This document shows, one piece after another, positions 46,041-54,898 of a stretch of 64,000 bases of DNA (positions are counted from its first letter, which is position 1; each line of letters begins with the position of its first letter). The DNA is taken from assembly GCF_002441885.1 (NCBI RefSeq), contig NZ_JXJT01000001.1:80467-144466 (forward strand), written 5' to 3'. Origin of the DNA: Pseudolactococcus chungangensis CAU 28 = DSM 22330 (GTDB taxonomy: Bacteria > Bacillota > Bacilli > Lactobacillales > Streptococcaceae). A model generated the notes under the pieces. It searched no databases, was not told the origin of the DNA, and worked only from the letters and a program-made list of their open reading frames with translations. The position numbers were made by a program, and so were the translations under genes.

Positions 46041-46559
46041 ATGAACAAAACAAAATTAGCGCTCATTTCAGCAGTTGCACTCTTCTCAATTGGTGTAAGT
46101 GTTGGTGTTTCGGCAGATGAAACAGTAAGTGAAGTAGTAGCTCAGGAGCAAATTGTTTCAGTTGAACAAAACGAATTTGATACAAGCAATATTTTAAGTG
46201 TCTTTTTCGATGGGAAAGATACTCATGTGTCACTTAAAAATGGGGAAAATTGGGTATTAGAAGATTATGAAGGGAAATTTGGTGATTTTGAATTTACATC
46301 GCAAACTACGCCTTCAAGACTGCGTGGTGTGCCGTCAAGTAAATATTTAACGACATCGTGGTTTGGCTATGGAACGCCCCCATCTAGAATGTCAGTACAG
46401 AGTGGAGTGTATACGTACAATGATTCTAGATATGGTGGAAAAGTTCAAGCTATCTTTGGAGGCAGCATACCTAGAACTGGTGGGTCACAAGGGACAGGAG
46501 GAGGCGTAGCAGCATATTATGGCGGTAATTGCCCAGTGATTGCTTTGTCGCCTGCATGA
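46041..46559 (+). CDS. Secreted protein of unknown function
   Basis: The 172-residue protein has a clear Sec signal peptide (MNKTKLALISAVALFSIGVS, cleavage likely after GVSA-D). An acidic stretch follows, then a Gly/Ser/Tyr/aromatic-rich C-terminal half (SWFGYGTPPSRMSVQSGVYT ... IPRTGGSQGTGGG). One cysteine occurs near the end (GGNCPVIALSPA). No lipobox or cell-wall anchor is present. I do not recognise the family; it recalls small secreted antibacterial proteins only in size and composition. GGAAGGA precedes the ATG. Confidence 0.75.
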   Translation: MNKTKLALISAVALFSIGVSVGVSADETVSEVVAQEQIVSVEQNEFDTSNILSVFFDGKDTHVSLKNGENWVLEDYEGKFGDFEFTSQTTPSRLRGVPSSKYLTTSWFGYGTPPSRMSVQSGVYTYNDSRYGGKVQAIFGGSIPRTGGSQGTGGGVAAYYGGNCPVIALSPA

Positions 46560-46574
46560 GAATGAGGAAAAATA

Positions 46575-46883
46575 ATGAAAAAATGGCTAACCAAGAACAA
46601 ATGGTATATCGTCTATACCCTTATTCCCATTGTCTTTGTTATATGTACTGCGGTTGTGATTAAGGGGCATCCTCAGACGGATACTAGTATCACGATTTAT
46701 GGTGTTAAAACTGTTGAACATGATAAGGCTACTAGTTTAAAAATTTCTCAAATGGTTTTGACTGATGGTGAAATCATTGAACATCCAACCATGGCGGATA
46801 TTCGTGAGCATAACTTACTAACTTATCACAATACTCAAGAATTAAATGATAACTTAGTATTTCCAAAGAGTATGTTAAATTAG
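46575..46883 (+). CDS. Small single-pass membrane protein of unknown function
   Basis: The 102-residue protein starts basic (MKKWLTKNKW), has one transmembrane segment (YIVYTLIPIVFVICTAVVIK) and an outside domain of about 70 residues (SITIYGVKTVEHDKATSLKI ...). It follows the secreted protein gene by 15 bases and is surely co-transcribed. An immunity-like or processing role is speculative. No homologous family is recognised. Confidence 0.7.
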   Translation: MKKWLTKNKWYIVYTLIPIVFVICTAVVIKGHPQTDTSITIYGVKTVEHDKATSLKISQMVLTDGEIIEHPTMADIREHNLLTYHNTQELNDNLVFPKSMLN

Positions 46884-46976
46884 GATACAGTCAAAAACGG
46901 AAAACGGGCTATTAAGTTAATTTGCCATCGTTACAGAGGGTAAAGAAGTGTAAGGAATATAAGAAGATATGAAAAA

Positions 46977-47815
46977 GTGAAAAAAATGATATTTAAGAAA
47001 ACTTTGGTTGTTACCTCAGCAGTAGCTTTGTTGTCACTGACGGCAACAATAAATGTCAAGGCAAATGAGGTGACTAGTTCTAAGCAAGAACAGGTCGCAT
47101 CAGAAACAGGCAATCAAAATACTGTCAAGGTTGAAACTAAAGATGAAATTGAAGCTAAACTTAAAGTAGCAGAAGAAAAGGGTGAAGTTTCTATTGCATC
47201 AGAAAAAGATTTAGAAACATTAATTAATCTTGAAGAAGGAGTTCAGGAAGATTTATCAAACTTTGTGGATAACAAACCTCTTGAGGCTGATAAACCATCA
47301 AGAGCTGTTAGGGCACGATATGTTCGTGGTCTTGGCGAGATGGGGTTATTGCATTGACAGATGGTGGTTCAGGGATTCAAGTTCCAGTTCTTGGTTTGGA
47401 GTGGTCATCTTGGCACGCAGCAATTGTTGCGCCCCAGTGGCTCTATGCGGTAGTCGAAGCAGGACCTGGTAATGGTGTATTTGTAACCTATAGTTCTGCA
47501 ACAACTAATAATTTTGAAAGGCGCTATCCTAATAATCAAGTTTGGCAAGTTGCCCCAAGAACAACCTCTGTCTCGCAGGACTTAGAGGCAGGGCGTTGGG
47601 TTGGTAGACAGGTTGGTAAACCTTATAATAATGATTTTGCAGGCGATATTAGAAGAACAGATAAGTTTTACTGTTCCCAACTTGTTTGGGCGGCTTACTA
47701 CTATTCATGTGGATTTGATTTGGACTTAACAAGATATAATACTTTTGGTACTTGGCGTATTCATCCTAAGGAAATTTATGATGCAGATACAGCTTTGATT
47801 TATCGTAAAAAATGA
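46977..47815 (+). pseudogene. YiiX/YebB-like permuted NlpC/P60 cysteine hydrolase, frameshifted
   Basis: The first frame (46977-47357) encodes a signal peptide (FKKTLVVTSAVALLSLTATI, then KANE), an acidic linker and RARYVRGLGEMG before a stop. The second frame, open from before 47345 to 47815, reads VIALTDGGSGIQVPVLGLEW and continues to the end. Joining them restores a secreted papain-like hydrolase with His in SSWHAAIVAPQW and Cys in FYCSQLVWAAYY. The break is at the G4 run 47342-47345; one more G would restore the frame. Either a true mutation, a phase-variable run or a sequencing error explains it. Confidence 0.75.
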
Positions 47816-48936
47816 TGAAGAGAAAACGATATTTAATCAGTCTATAGCCACTTGTCCTACTAGTTTTAATGATAGTCATTTGGTTGCGTTTAAAATCCAA
47901 TACAAAGCAAATGAATACATTTTCAGCGCGTGACAAGTCACAAACAATAGCCGTTTTAACACGTGAAGCATTGCAAAGTTATCAAGTGATAGATAAAAAA
48001 TTAGTTAGAAATGGCAGTGTACCTATTAAGACAGCTGATGTGGTTAATGATAGTCTTTTAATTGACAAGACACTTTTATTTTCAACAGGTCATGTGACAT
48101 CATCGACTAAGGATTTTTATATCTATACCCTTGATTTAGATAATGGAAATCTTCATAAAAATAAACGCCAAGCCTTTCCAACAACTGGGGAGGTCAAAGA
48201 TAGTCAGCATTTTTATACCTTGACCAGCGAAGCAGGACTAAAGACGACGGTTCAGCAATTTTCTAAAACAGGCAAGTTTTTAAAAGAAGCTGTGATTGAT
48301 GCACCAAGTGTCGGTACGCAAGTATTTGAATATGGTGATGAGACATTTGTCATGGCTGGAACAGAAGACCTTGGCTACGATGAAACTTATTATCGAGGGC
48401 GACTGCACATTTTTGATACAAAAAACCTAGCCTATAAACGATATGTTGATTTAGAGACAGATGATGCTCCCTATAGAAAGAACTATTCAAGTATGCAGGT
48501 TATTAATGGGGTAGGTTATTGTTTCAGCGATGTTAAAAGAAAGCGTCATGACACTACACCAATGGAACCTGATAATACGCTTTTAAGCTATGAATTTGCG
48601 ACGGGAGAGATGAAAGAAATATCTCTGACGGGTACGCCAGTCAAATGGCTGTCAAAGTCTAGTGCTTATCTGATATATGTATTGGCAGATGAGGAAACTA
48701 AAAGTAGTTTACGACTTGTCAATATGACAACAGGAGATGAATATATCCTTCCTGCTGATGAATTGATTGGCCAAAGCAGTCAGATTGATGTGATAAATAA
48801 TCAATATGTTGTTGTTGCTGGAAAAAATCATTTGGGACTTTATGATTTATTGACTGGAACGTTTTTAGATGACATAAAGTTAAAGAAAAAAGAAGATGAA
48901 GCTGATATGCTTGTTAAGTTGAGCTATTTATCATAG
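47812..48936 (+). pseudogene. Membrane-anchored beta-propeller-like protein, nonsense codon in the anchor
   Basis: The frame from ATG 47812 overlaps the previous stop (ATGATG) and reads MMKRKRYLISL, TAG (47845-47847), PLVLLVLMIVIWLRLKSN and then about 350 codons without a stop. The stop sits at the start of the predicted membrane anchor; restart at ATG 47869 would leave a truncated anchor. The rest looks like a repeated beta-sheet, propeller-like domain (YIYTLDLDNGNL, LHIFDTKNLAYKRYVDLE, LGLYDLLTGTF). Function is unknown. It may still be produced as a shortened protein. Confidence 0.6.
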
Positions 48937-48995
48937 TAAAAAATATAAGGGCAATCTTCAAACTCAATATTTTTTAAGTTTATACTCAAACCAAA

Positions 48996-49039
48996 AGCAA
49001 ACATGCTTTTCAAAATTTGATAAGCTAGTTTGTTTTTTT
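48996..49039 (+). terminator. Terminator of the secreted-protein locus
   Basis: CAAACATGCTT (48998-49008) pairs with AAGCTAGTTTG (49022-49032) and a T7 run follows. Confidence 0.7.
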
Positions 49040-49057
49040 CTATTTTCAAACATTCAG

Positions 49058-49086
49058 TTAGCATAATGTTTGAAATATGATATAAT
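49058..49086 (+). promoter_or_regulatory. ppaC promoter
   Basis: TTAGCA (49058-49063) and TATAAT (49081-49086) are spaced 17 bp, 38 bases before the start. Confidence 0.65.
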
Positions 49087-49123
49087 TAGCAATGAAAATA
49101 AATTTTGAAAAGGAAATTTTATC

Positions 49124-50056
49124 ATGTCTAAAATTTTAGTTTTTGGTCACCAAAATCCTGATACAGATGCTATCGGCTCATCTTATGCCTTCGCTGAATT
49201 ATCACGCTTGCGTGGTCTTGATGCCGAAGTTGTCGCACTTGGCGAAGTCAATGAAGAAACAGCCTTTGCCTTGGACTACTTTGGTGTGACAGCACCACGC
49301 GTGGTCACATCTGCTAAATCAGAAGGTGTTGACACAGTTATTTTAACTGACCATAACGAATTCCAACAATCTATCTCAGATATTCGAGACGTCACAATCA
49401 TGGGCGTTGTTGACCACCATCGTGTGGCAAACTTTGAAACAGAGGCACCATTGTTCATGACTTTGGAGCCAGTCGGTTCAGCATCATCTATCGTTTACCG
49501 TCAGTTTAAATCAGAAGGTCGTGAGTTGTCAAAAGCAACTGCTGGCTTGCTCTTGTCAGGTTTGATTTCAGATACGTTACTTCTTAAATCACCAACGACA
49601 CATCCAACTGATTTTAAAGTCGCTGAAGAATTGGCTGAAATTGCAGGTGTTAACCTTGAAACTTACGGTCTTGCTTTACTTAAAGCAGGGACAAATTTGG
49701 CAACTAAATCAGCAGTAGAACTCATTGATATTGATGCGAAAACATTCGAACTCAATGGCAACGCTGTTCGTGTGGCGCAAGTCAACACAGTTGATATTGC
49801 AGAAGTTTTGGAACGTCAAGACGAGATTGAATCAGCTATCAATGCAGCTATCACAGCAAATGGCTACTCTGACTTTGTTTTCATGATAACAGACATCGTT
49901 AACTCAAACTCAGAAATCCTAGCATTGGGTCAAAACATTGGTAAAATTGAGGTAGCCTTTGACTTCGAACTTAAAAATAACCATGCCTTCCTAGCAGGTG
50001 CTGTATCACGTAAGAAACAGGTCGTGCCACAATTAACAGAGTCATTTAATCAATAA
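49124..50056 (+). CDS. ppaC: Manganese-dependent inorganic pyrophosphatase (family II)
   Basis: The 310-residue DHH-family enzyme hydrolyses pyrophosphate to drive biosynthesis. Metal ligands are seen in [21 protein letters not shown] and the DHH motif [11 protein letters not shown]; the C-terminal DHHA2 domain has the substrate-binding [10 protein letters not shown]. Length is standard. RBS AAAGGAAA precedes ATG 49124. It is monocistronic, ending at a terminator at 50068. Confidence 0.97.
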   Translation: MSKILVFGHQNPDTDAIGSSYAFAELSRLRGLDAEVVALGEVNEETAFALDYFGVTAPRVVTSAKSEGVDTVILTDHNEFQQSISDIRDVTIMGVVDHHRVANFETEAPLFMTLEPVGSASSIVYRQFKSEGRELSKATAGLLLSGLISDTLLLKSPTTHPTDFKVAEELAEIAGVNLETYGLALLKAGTNLATKSAVELIDIDAKTFELNGNAVRVAQVNTVDIAEVLERQDEIESAINAAITANGYSDFVFMITDIVNSNSEILALGQNIGKIEVAFDFELKNNHAFLAGAVSRKKQVVPQLTESFNQ

Positions 50057-50067
50057 TCGAATCGTAT

Positions 50068-50093
50068 AAAAAGTGGTGCAGAACCACTTTTTT
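50068..50093 (+). terminator. Terminator of ppaC
   Basis: AAAAAGTGGT pairs with ACCACTTTTTT around a five-base loop. Confidence 0.9.
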
Positions 50094-50139
50094 GCTATTT
50101 TTCAAAACTTTTGTTAGAATATGTTTACAAGTGTAAACA
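50092..50139 (+). promoter_or_regulatory. rpsN2 promoter with palindromic operator
   Basis: TTGCTA (50092-50097) and TAGAAT (50115-50120) are spaced 17 bp. TGTTTAC-AAGT-GTAAACA (50122-50139) is a perfect 7-4-7 inverted repeat at the likely transcription start. Genes for zinc-free S14 are usually repressed by a zinc sensor, but this palindrome differs from the AdcR/ZitR consensus. Confidence 0.65.
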
Positions 50140-50155
50140 ATTTTAGAGGAGAAAA

Positions 50156-50425
50156 ATGGCAAAAAAATCAAAAATCGCAAAATTCAACAAACAACAAGCC
50201 TTAGTGGTGAAATATGCCCAGCGCCGTCAAGAATTAAAAGCAGCAGGAGATGTTGAGGGGTTGAGTAAACTCCCCCTTGATAGTCATCCCAATCGCTTGA
50301 AGAACCGTGATTTACTTGATGGTCGCCCACATGCTTACATGCGGAAATTTGGGATGAGTCGGATTAATTTCCGAAGGTTGGCTTATCTCGGCCAAATCCC
50401 TGGAGTAAAGAAAGCCAGCTGGTGA
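50156..50425 (+). CDS. rpsN: 30S ribosomal protein S14, zinc-independent paralogue
   Basis: The 89-residue protein has the S14 signature ([20 protein letters not shown]) but none of the CxxC pairs of the zinc-binding 61-residue form; it has the longer type. In many Firmicutes this paralogue replaces the zinc form when zinc is scarce. It is monocistronic with its own promoter, operator and terminator, away from the main ribosomal operon, which fits that role. Confidence 0.93.
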   Translation: MAKKSKIAKFNKQQALVVKYAQRRQELKAAGDVEGLSKLPLDSHPNRLKNRDLLDGRPHAYMRKFGMSRINFRRLAYLGQIPGVKKASW

Positions 50426-50483
50426 GTATCAAAAGAGTCGTCGACTGTATGCACACGTATTGACACAAGTGGGCTAAGGTATT

Positions 50484-50513
50484 AAAAAATCCTGAATGTA
50501 TCAGGATTTTTTT
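50484..50513. terminator. Bidirectional terminator between rpsN and the ABC ATPase gene
   Basis: AAAAAATCCTGA pairs with TCAGGATTTTTT around a five-base loop. The right arm includes the last codons of the minus-strand ABC gene. Confidence 0.85.
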
Positions 50514-51283
50514 GGTAGGACGAAATAGCTGTTGTTGACGATGTTGACGGTGACTGGCATCTGGTAGAAGTCGCTCAGGACGGTTTCGGTTAGGAGCTCA
50601 TGTGGTGTGCCGCTACGCACGATTTGTCCTTGGCGTAGGAGCATGACTTTCTGAAAATCTGGTGTAATTTCGTCGGGATGATGAGTGATGTAGAGTAGGG
50701 TCGGGCCGTTTTCGAGTTGGGTGATGTGGTGGAGTTGTTCAAGTAGGCGTGCTTTGGCGAATAGGTCAAGACCGCTTGTTGCCTCATCTAGGATTAAAAT
50801 TTGGGGTTGAAGGATTAGGCTGCGGGCGATGAGGAGTAATTGCTTTTCGCCCTGAGATAGGGTGCCGTAAATACGGCCGATTAAGGGTGCCGCCCCGATT
50901 TGATGCATGAGTGATCTTGCGTCGTCTAGGTCAGTTTCGGAGAAGGCACGATAGAGCATAGAGGAGTTATAGCGCCCAGTTAGAACGAGGTTTTCTGCGA
51001 TGATGTCAGGCCTGAACCGTTCCGCAATGAAAGAGCCGACGATGCCGATTTTGGCGCGGAGTTCTGGGATGCGGTCGATGCCAAAACGTGTGCCTAGAAC
51101 GGTCAGATCACCGGTTGTTTTCCAGTTTTCAGCCATAATGAGTTTTAAAAGGCTAGATTTGCCTGAGCCGTTGAGTCCTAGGATTGCCCAGTGTTCATTT
51201 TTATCGACAGTCCAGTTGATATTTTTTAAGATGTATTGCTGATTTCTAACAAAATCAACGTTTTTCATGTTAATTATCGCCAT
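50501..51283 (-). CDS. Stand-alone ABC transporter ATP-binding protein (YlmA-like)
   Basis: The 260-residue protein is a single ABC domain: Walker A LGLNGSGKSSLLK, signature LSQGEKQLLLIARSL, Walker B LILDEATSGLD and H-loop ITHHPDEI. It resembles B. subtilis YlmA and ModF-type ATPases, for which no permease is known. No permease gene is adjacent. AGGAGTG precedes the ATG on the minus strand. Confidence 0.88.
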   Translation of the reverse strand: MAIINMKNVDFVRNQQYILKNINWTVDKNEHWAILGLNGSGKSSLLKLIMAENWKTTGDLTVLGTRFGIDRIPELRAKIGIVGSFIAERFRPDIIAENLVLTGRYNSSMLYRAFSETDLDDARSLMHQIGAAPLIGRIYGTLSQGEKQLLLIARSLILQPQILILDEATSGLDLFAKARLLEQLHHITQLENGPTLLYITHHPDEITPDFQKVMLLRQGQIVRSGTPHELLTETVLSDFYQMPVTVNIVNNSYFVLPKKS

Positions 51284-51608
51284 AGCTTATCCACTCCTGA
51301 GTTTTATCAGTCTTTTTTATTATTATACAATAATTATTCTGAAAAAGATGTTGTGAACTGAGTTTAAAAGTCTATTGTTTTATGGGCTTTAGTTTGTCAA
51401 GATGGCGCACGTAAATGAGAAGTATTTTTTTCCTTAAAATTGGAGAAAAATATGGTGAATCATCAGCGCATAAGGTATGATATAATAAGTAGGAAGAAAA
51501 GTCGGAAAAAAGCATGAATATGGCCGTTTAAAAACGGAGAAAAAGATAGAGTAATTGATAGCATTTTCGAGAATGAAGAGATACAATATTATCAAGGAGA
51601 ATAACTAG
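51284..51608. other. Divergent intergenic region of the ABC gene and yceD
   Basis: An extended -10 element TGATATAAT (51478-51486) probably drives yceD. A TATAAT on the minus strand (51322-51327) may drive the ABC gene. Nothing else is recognised. Confidence 0.5.
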
Positions 51609-52148
51609 ATGAAATGGTCGTTACAAGAATTAAACAAAAAACACTCAGTGGAATTTGATGTAGCTTTTGACTTAACGCAAGAATTGACCGCGCGTGAGCC
51701 AGAAATTTTAGATGTGTCTACCGTGGCGGTTAGAGGACGTGTCGATGCAGATGGCGGTATATACTGCTTGAATTTTGCTGCAGACTATACTTTAACCATG
51801 CCGTCGTGTCGAAGTTTGACACCCGTTGAAGTACCGATGACCTGTAATGTGTCGGAAATTTTCACGACACAAGAGTATTTTGATACACATAAATCAGATT
51901 TAGATGCGGATATGTTCTTTGTGCTCGACAGAGATATCATTGATCTGGACGAGTCCGTCGCGGATAATATTCTGCTAGAAATCCCTATGCGTGTCCTGAC
52001 GGAAGAAGAAAAAAGCTCAGAAGATATGCCCTCTGGATCGTCTTGGCAAGTTCTCTCTGAAGAAGACTATTTGGCAATGCAAGCACAAGAAGATACAGAA
52101 GTTGAGAAAAAATCACCTTTTTCTCAACTCAATGGTCTATTTGAATAA
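51609..52148 (+). CDS. yceD: YceD family protein (DUF177)
   Basis: The 179-residue acidic protein matches the DUF177/YceD family, with the conserved pair of Cys (GIYCLNFAADYTLTMPSCRS) and the DLDESVADNILLEIPM block. YceD is linked to 23S rRNA accumulation and usually precedes rpmF. Here rpmF is absent: a terminator follows within 30 bases, then gnd. AAGGAG lies upstream of ATG 51609. Confidence 0.92.
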   Translation: MKWSLQELNKKHSVEFDVAFDLTQELTAREPEILDVSTVAVRGRVDADGGIYCLNFAADYTLTMPSCRSLTPVEVPMTCNVSEIFTTQEYFDTHKSDLDADMFFVLDRDIIDLDESVADNILLEIPMRVLTEEEKSSEDMPSGSSWQVLSEEDYLAMQAQEDTEVEKKSPFSQLNGLFE

Positions 52149-52175
52149 GCAACATTGTATTTAAAAGTAAAAAAT

Positions 52176-52199
52176 AAGCCCGATACTCAGGGCTTTTTT
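52176..52199 (+). terminator. Terminator of yceD
   Basis: AAGCCC pairs with GGGCTT around an eight-base loop with T6. Confidence 0.85.
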
Positions 52200-52271
52200 G
52201 GTGTATAAATAGCATTTTATAAGCGTTAAAAATTTTTCGGGATAAAAAGTTAGAATTTCAGACTTTTAGGG

Positions 52272-52300
52272 TTGAAAATATATTAAAATTATATTATAAT
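52272..52300 (+). promoter_or_regulatory. gnd promoter
   Basis: TTGAAA (52272-52277) and TATAAT (52295-52300) are spaced 17 bp. Confidence 0.78.
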
Positions 52301-52349
52301 TAATTATTATAAAGTATAAAAATTGTAAGATTTGATAGGAGAATATTCA

Positions 52350-53771
52350 ATGACACAAGCAAACTTTGGTGTGGTCGGCATGGCAGTGATGGGTCGCAAC
52401 CTAGCGCTCAACATTGAGTCACGTGGCTATACAGTCGCAATTTTCAATCGCTCGAAAGAAAAAACGGAAGATGTGATTGCTTCACATCCAGACAAAAAAT
52501 TTGTGCCGAGCTATGATATTGCGTCATTTGTAAACTCAATTGAGAAACCACGTCGCATTATGTTGATGGTTCAAGCTGGACCAGGGACAGATGCAACGAT
52601 TCAAAATCTCTTGCCACATTTGGACAAGGGTGATATTCTGATTGATGGTGGGAATACCTTCTACAAAGATACAGAACGTCGTAATGCTGAATTAGCAAAT
52701 TCAGGTATTAATTTTATCGGTACGGGTGTTTCAGGTGGTGAAAAGGGTGCGCTTGAAGGACCTTCAATCATGCCTGGTGGCCAAAAAGAGGCCTATGAAC
52801 TTGTCAAAGACGTTTTAGAAGAAATTTCAGCTAAAGCGCCAGAAGATGGCAAGCCATGTGTGACTTACATTGGCCCTGCGGGTGCAGGTCACTATGTGAA
52901 AATGGTGCATAACGGCATTGAATATGGTGATATGCAACTAATTGCTGAATCTTATGACCTCATGCAAAGATTGCTAGGCCTCAGCGCAACTGAGATGCAA
53001 TCAGTTTTTGCTGAATGGAACAAAGGCGAGCTAGACAGCTACCTCATTGAAATTACAACAGACATCTTGACACATCAAGATGACCAAGGTCAAGATGGCC
53101 CAATTGTTGATTACATCTTAGATGCTGCCGGTAACAAAGGAACTGGTAAATGGACAAGCCAATCAGCGCTTGATTCAGGTGTGCCATTACCGTTGATTAC
53201 AGAGTCAGTTTTTGCACGTTATATCTCAGCTTACAAAGAAGAGCGCGTTGCAGCAAGTAAAATCTTATCAGCACCAGACTTCAAGTTTGAAGGTGATAAA
53301 GCAGAGTTGATTGAAAAAATTCGTCAAGCGCTTTACTTCTCGAAAATCATGTCTTATGCCCAAGGATTCGCACAATTGCGTGTCGCCTCTAAAGAAAATA
53401 ACTGGGATTTACCATTTGGTGAAATTGCTGCTATCTGGCGTGCTGGATGTATCATCCGTGCTCGTTTCTTACAAAAAATTACAGATGCTTATGGTCGTGA
53501 TGAAGATTTAGCTAACCTTTTGTTAGACGAATACTTCATTGACATTACTGCTAAATATCAAAATGCGGTACGTGATGTTGTGGCACTTGCTGTTCAAGCA
53601 GGTGTACCTGTGCCAACCTTCTCAAGTGCGATTGCTTACTTTGACAGCTATCGCTCTGAAAACTTGCCTGCCAATCTAATCCAAGCGCAACGCGATTACT
53701 TTGGTGCGCACACTTATGAACGAAAAGATAAACCTGGTATTTTCCACTATTCATGGTATGACGAAAAATAA
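52350..53771 (+). CDS. gnd: 6-phosphogluconate dehydrogenase (decarboxylating)
   Basis: The 473-residue enzyme of the oxidative pentose phosphate pathway makes ribulose-5-phosphate, CO2 and NADPH. N-terminal Rossmann motif [16 protein letters not shown] is followed by NRS (NADP preference); catalytic [13 protein letters not shown] and the C-terminal [15 protein letters not shown] are intact. ATG 52350 is set by AGGAGA; a frame extension to 52332 has no ribosome site. covR follows after 80 bases with no terminator of note, so they may be linked. Confidence 0.97.
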   Translation: MTQANFGVVGMAVMGRNLALNIESRGYTVAIFNRSKEKTEDVIASHPDKKFVPSYDIASFVNSIEKPRRIMLMVQAGPGTDATIQNLLPHLDKGDILIDGGNTFYKDTERRNAELANSGINFIGTGVSGGEKGALEGPSIMPGGQKEAYELVKDVLEEISAKAPEDGKPCVTYIGPAGAGHYVKMVHNGIEYGDMQLIAESYDLMQRLLGLSATEMQSVFAEWNKGELDSYLIEITTDILTHQDDQGQDGPIVDYILDAAGNKGTGKWTSQSALDSGVPLPLITESVFARYISAYKEERVAASKILSAPDFKFEGDKAELIEKIRQALYFSKIMSYAQGFAQLRVASKENNWDLPFGEIAAIWRAGCIIRARFLQKITDAYGRDEDLANLLLDEYFIDITAKYQNAVRDVVALAVQAGVPVPTFSSAIAYFDSYRSENLPANLIQAQRDYFGAHTYERKDKPGIFHYSWYDEK

Positions 53772-53851
53772 GTCAATTATCTAACTAGGCAAAAAGCCTT
53801 GCTTTCTAACTAACTTAAATCTGAATTCAAATAGAAAAGAGAAAATTTAAA

Positions 53852-54544
53852 ATGGGAAAAAAAATTCTAATCATTGAAGATGAAAAACAACTTGCGCGTT
53901 TCGTATCACTTGAGCTTGAACATGAAGGATACAGCGTTGAAACACGCCATGATGGCCGTAGCGGTCTTGAAGCAGCCATGACCCAAGAATGGGACATGAT
54001 TCTTTTGGATTTAATGTTGCCCGAATTAGACGGTTTCGAAGTAGCCCGTCGCTTGCGCAATGAAAAACAAACACCTATTACTATCATGACAGCCCGTGAT
54101 AGTACAATGGATAAAGTCGCTGGTCTTGATATTGGTGCTGATGACTACATTACAAAACCTTTCGCAATTGAAGAGTTACTAGCGCGTCTTCGTGCCAACT
54201 TCCGTCGTCAAGATCGCGAAGTCCAAAAGCGTAAGAAGACTGACGGTACAACTTTCCGTGATTTAATCATCAACAAGAAGAACCGTCAAGTACAACGTGG
54301 TGAAGAAATCATCGATTTGACAAAACGTGAATACGATTTGTTAACAACATTGATGAAAAACGTTAATGACGTTGTGACACGTGAACAATTGGTTCAAAAT
54401 GTTTGGGGATACGAGGAAGGAACAGAAACAAATGTTGTGGATGTTTACATTCGTTACCTTCGTAACAAACTTGACCAAAAAGGGAAAGATTCATACATTC
54501 AAACTGTTCGTGGTTTGGGTTATATGTTACGTGAAAATAACTAA
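53852..54544 (+). CDS. covR: Response regulator CovR/CsrR (OmpR family)
   Basis: The 230-residue regulator has a receiver with phospho-acceptor D53 (LLDLMLPELDGFEV) and an OmpR winged helix (TREQLVQNVWGYEEGTETNVV, then YIRYLRNKLDQKG). The ARFVSLELEHEGY and FAIEELLARLRA stretches match streptococcal CovR and lactococcal LlrA. CovRS controls surface and stress genes and responds to Mg2+ and pH in streptococci. Its kinase gene lies 354 bases downstream, an unusually wide gap filled by repeats. Confidence 0.93.
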   Translation: MGKKILIIEDEKQLARFVSLELEHEGYSVETRHDGRSGLEAAMTQEWDMILLDLMLPELDGFEVARRLRNEKQTPITIMTARDSTMDKVAGLDIGADDYITKPFAIEELLARLRANFRRQDREVQKRKKTDGTTFRDLIINKKNRQVQRGEEIIDLTKREYDLLTTLMKNVNDVVTREQLVQNVWGYEEGTETNVVDVYIRYLRNKLDQKGKDSYIQTVRGLGYMLRENN

Positions 54545-54579
54545 GCAAAATGTCATAGTTTTATAGTTTTTAAGTTGAC

Positions 54580-54640
54580 AAACAAAACACAAGATTTTGG
54601 CTTGAACTAGCCAAAATCTGTTTTGATTTAGTGCTTGAAT
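54580..54640. mobile_element. Small MITE-like foldback element (copy 2)
   Basis: AACAAAACACAAGATTTTGG (54581-) leads into an 11-bp perfect hairpin AGATTTTGGCT-TGAACT-AGCCAAAATCT, then GTTTTGATTTAGTGCTTG. The same two end blocks bound the longer element at 11.9-12.06 kb, whose middle is deleted here. It separates covR from covS. Confidence 0.6.
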
Positions 54641-54650
54641 GCCTATATCA

Positions 54651-54680
54651 TTGATAAGCTAACACCTGTCAGCTTATCAA
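54651..54680. terminator. Hairpin between covR and covS
   Basis: TTGATAAGCT and AGCTTATCAA form a 10-bp perfect stem with a 10-base loop. Only TTTA follows, so termination strength is doubtful. Confidence 0.4.
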
Positions 54681-54898
54681 TTTACATAGATAACTCTGAA
54701 CAAATGCAAGGTGTGTCAATTAATCTTGGGTGAGAAGTGTGTCTTACTTCAAGGTAGTTTTTAAAACCATTATCTGAAAGATTAAGGATGTCGAAATGGT
54801 TAGGGATATAATGTAGTTGACTTTAATGTTTTGAGATAATGTACTAGTGGAATATTTTAACTATGATGAAAAATGCCATAAAAATTTAGGAGAAGGTA

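Noticed and set aside
45996-46060. Short peptide pheromone gene for the Rgg regulator
   Set aside because: The only ATG frame has no ribosome site, lacks a hydrophobic pheromone-like end and runs into the secreted-protein gene out of frame.
46041-46559. Lactococcin 972-type bacteriocin gene
   Set aside because: Size, signal peptide and aromatic/Gly-rich tail suggested it, but the family's conserved core is not seen and no immunity ABC pair follows.
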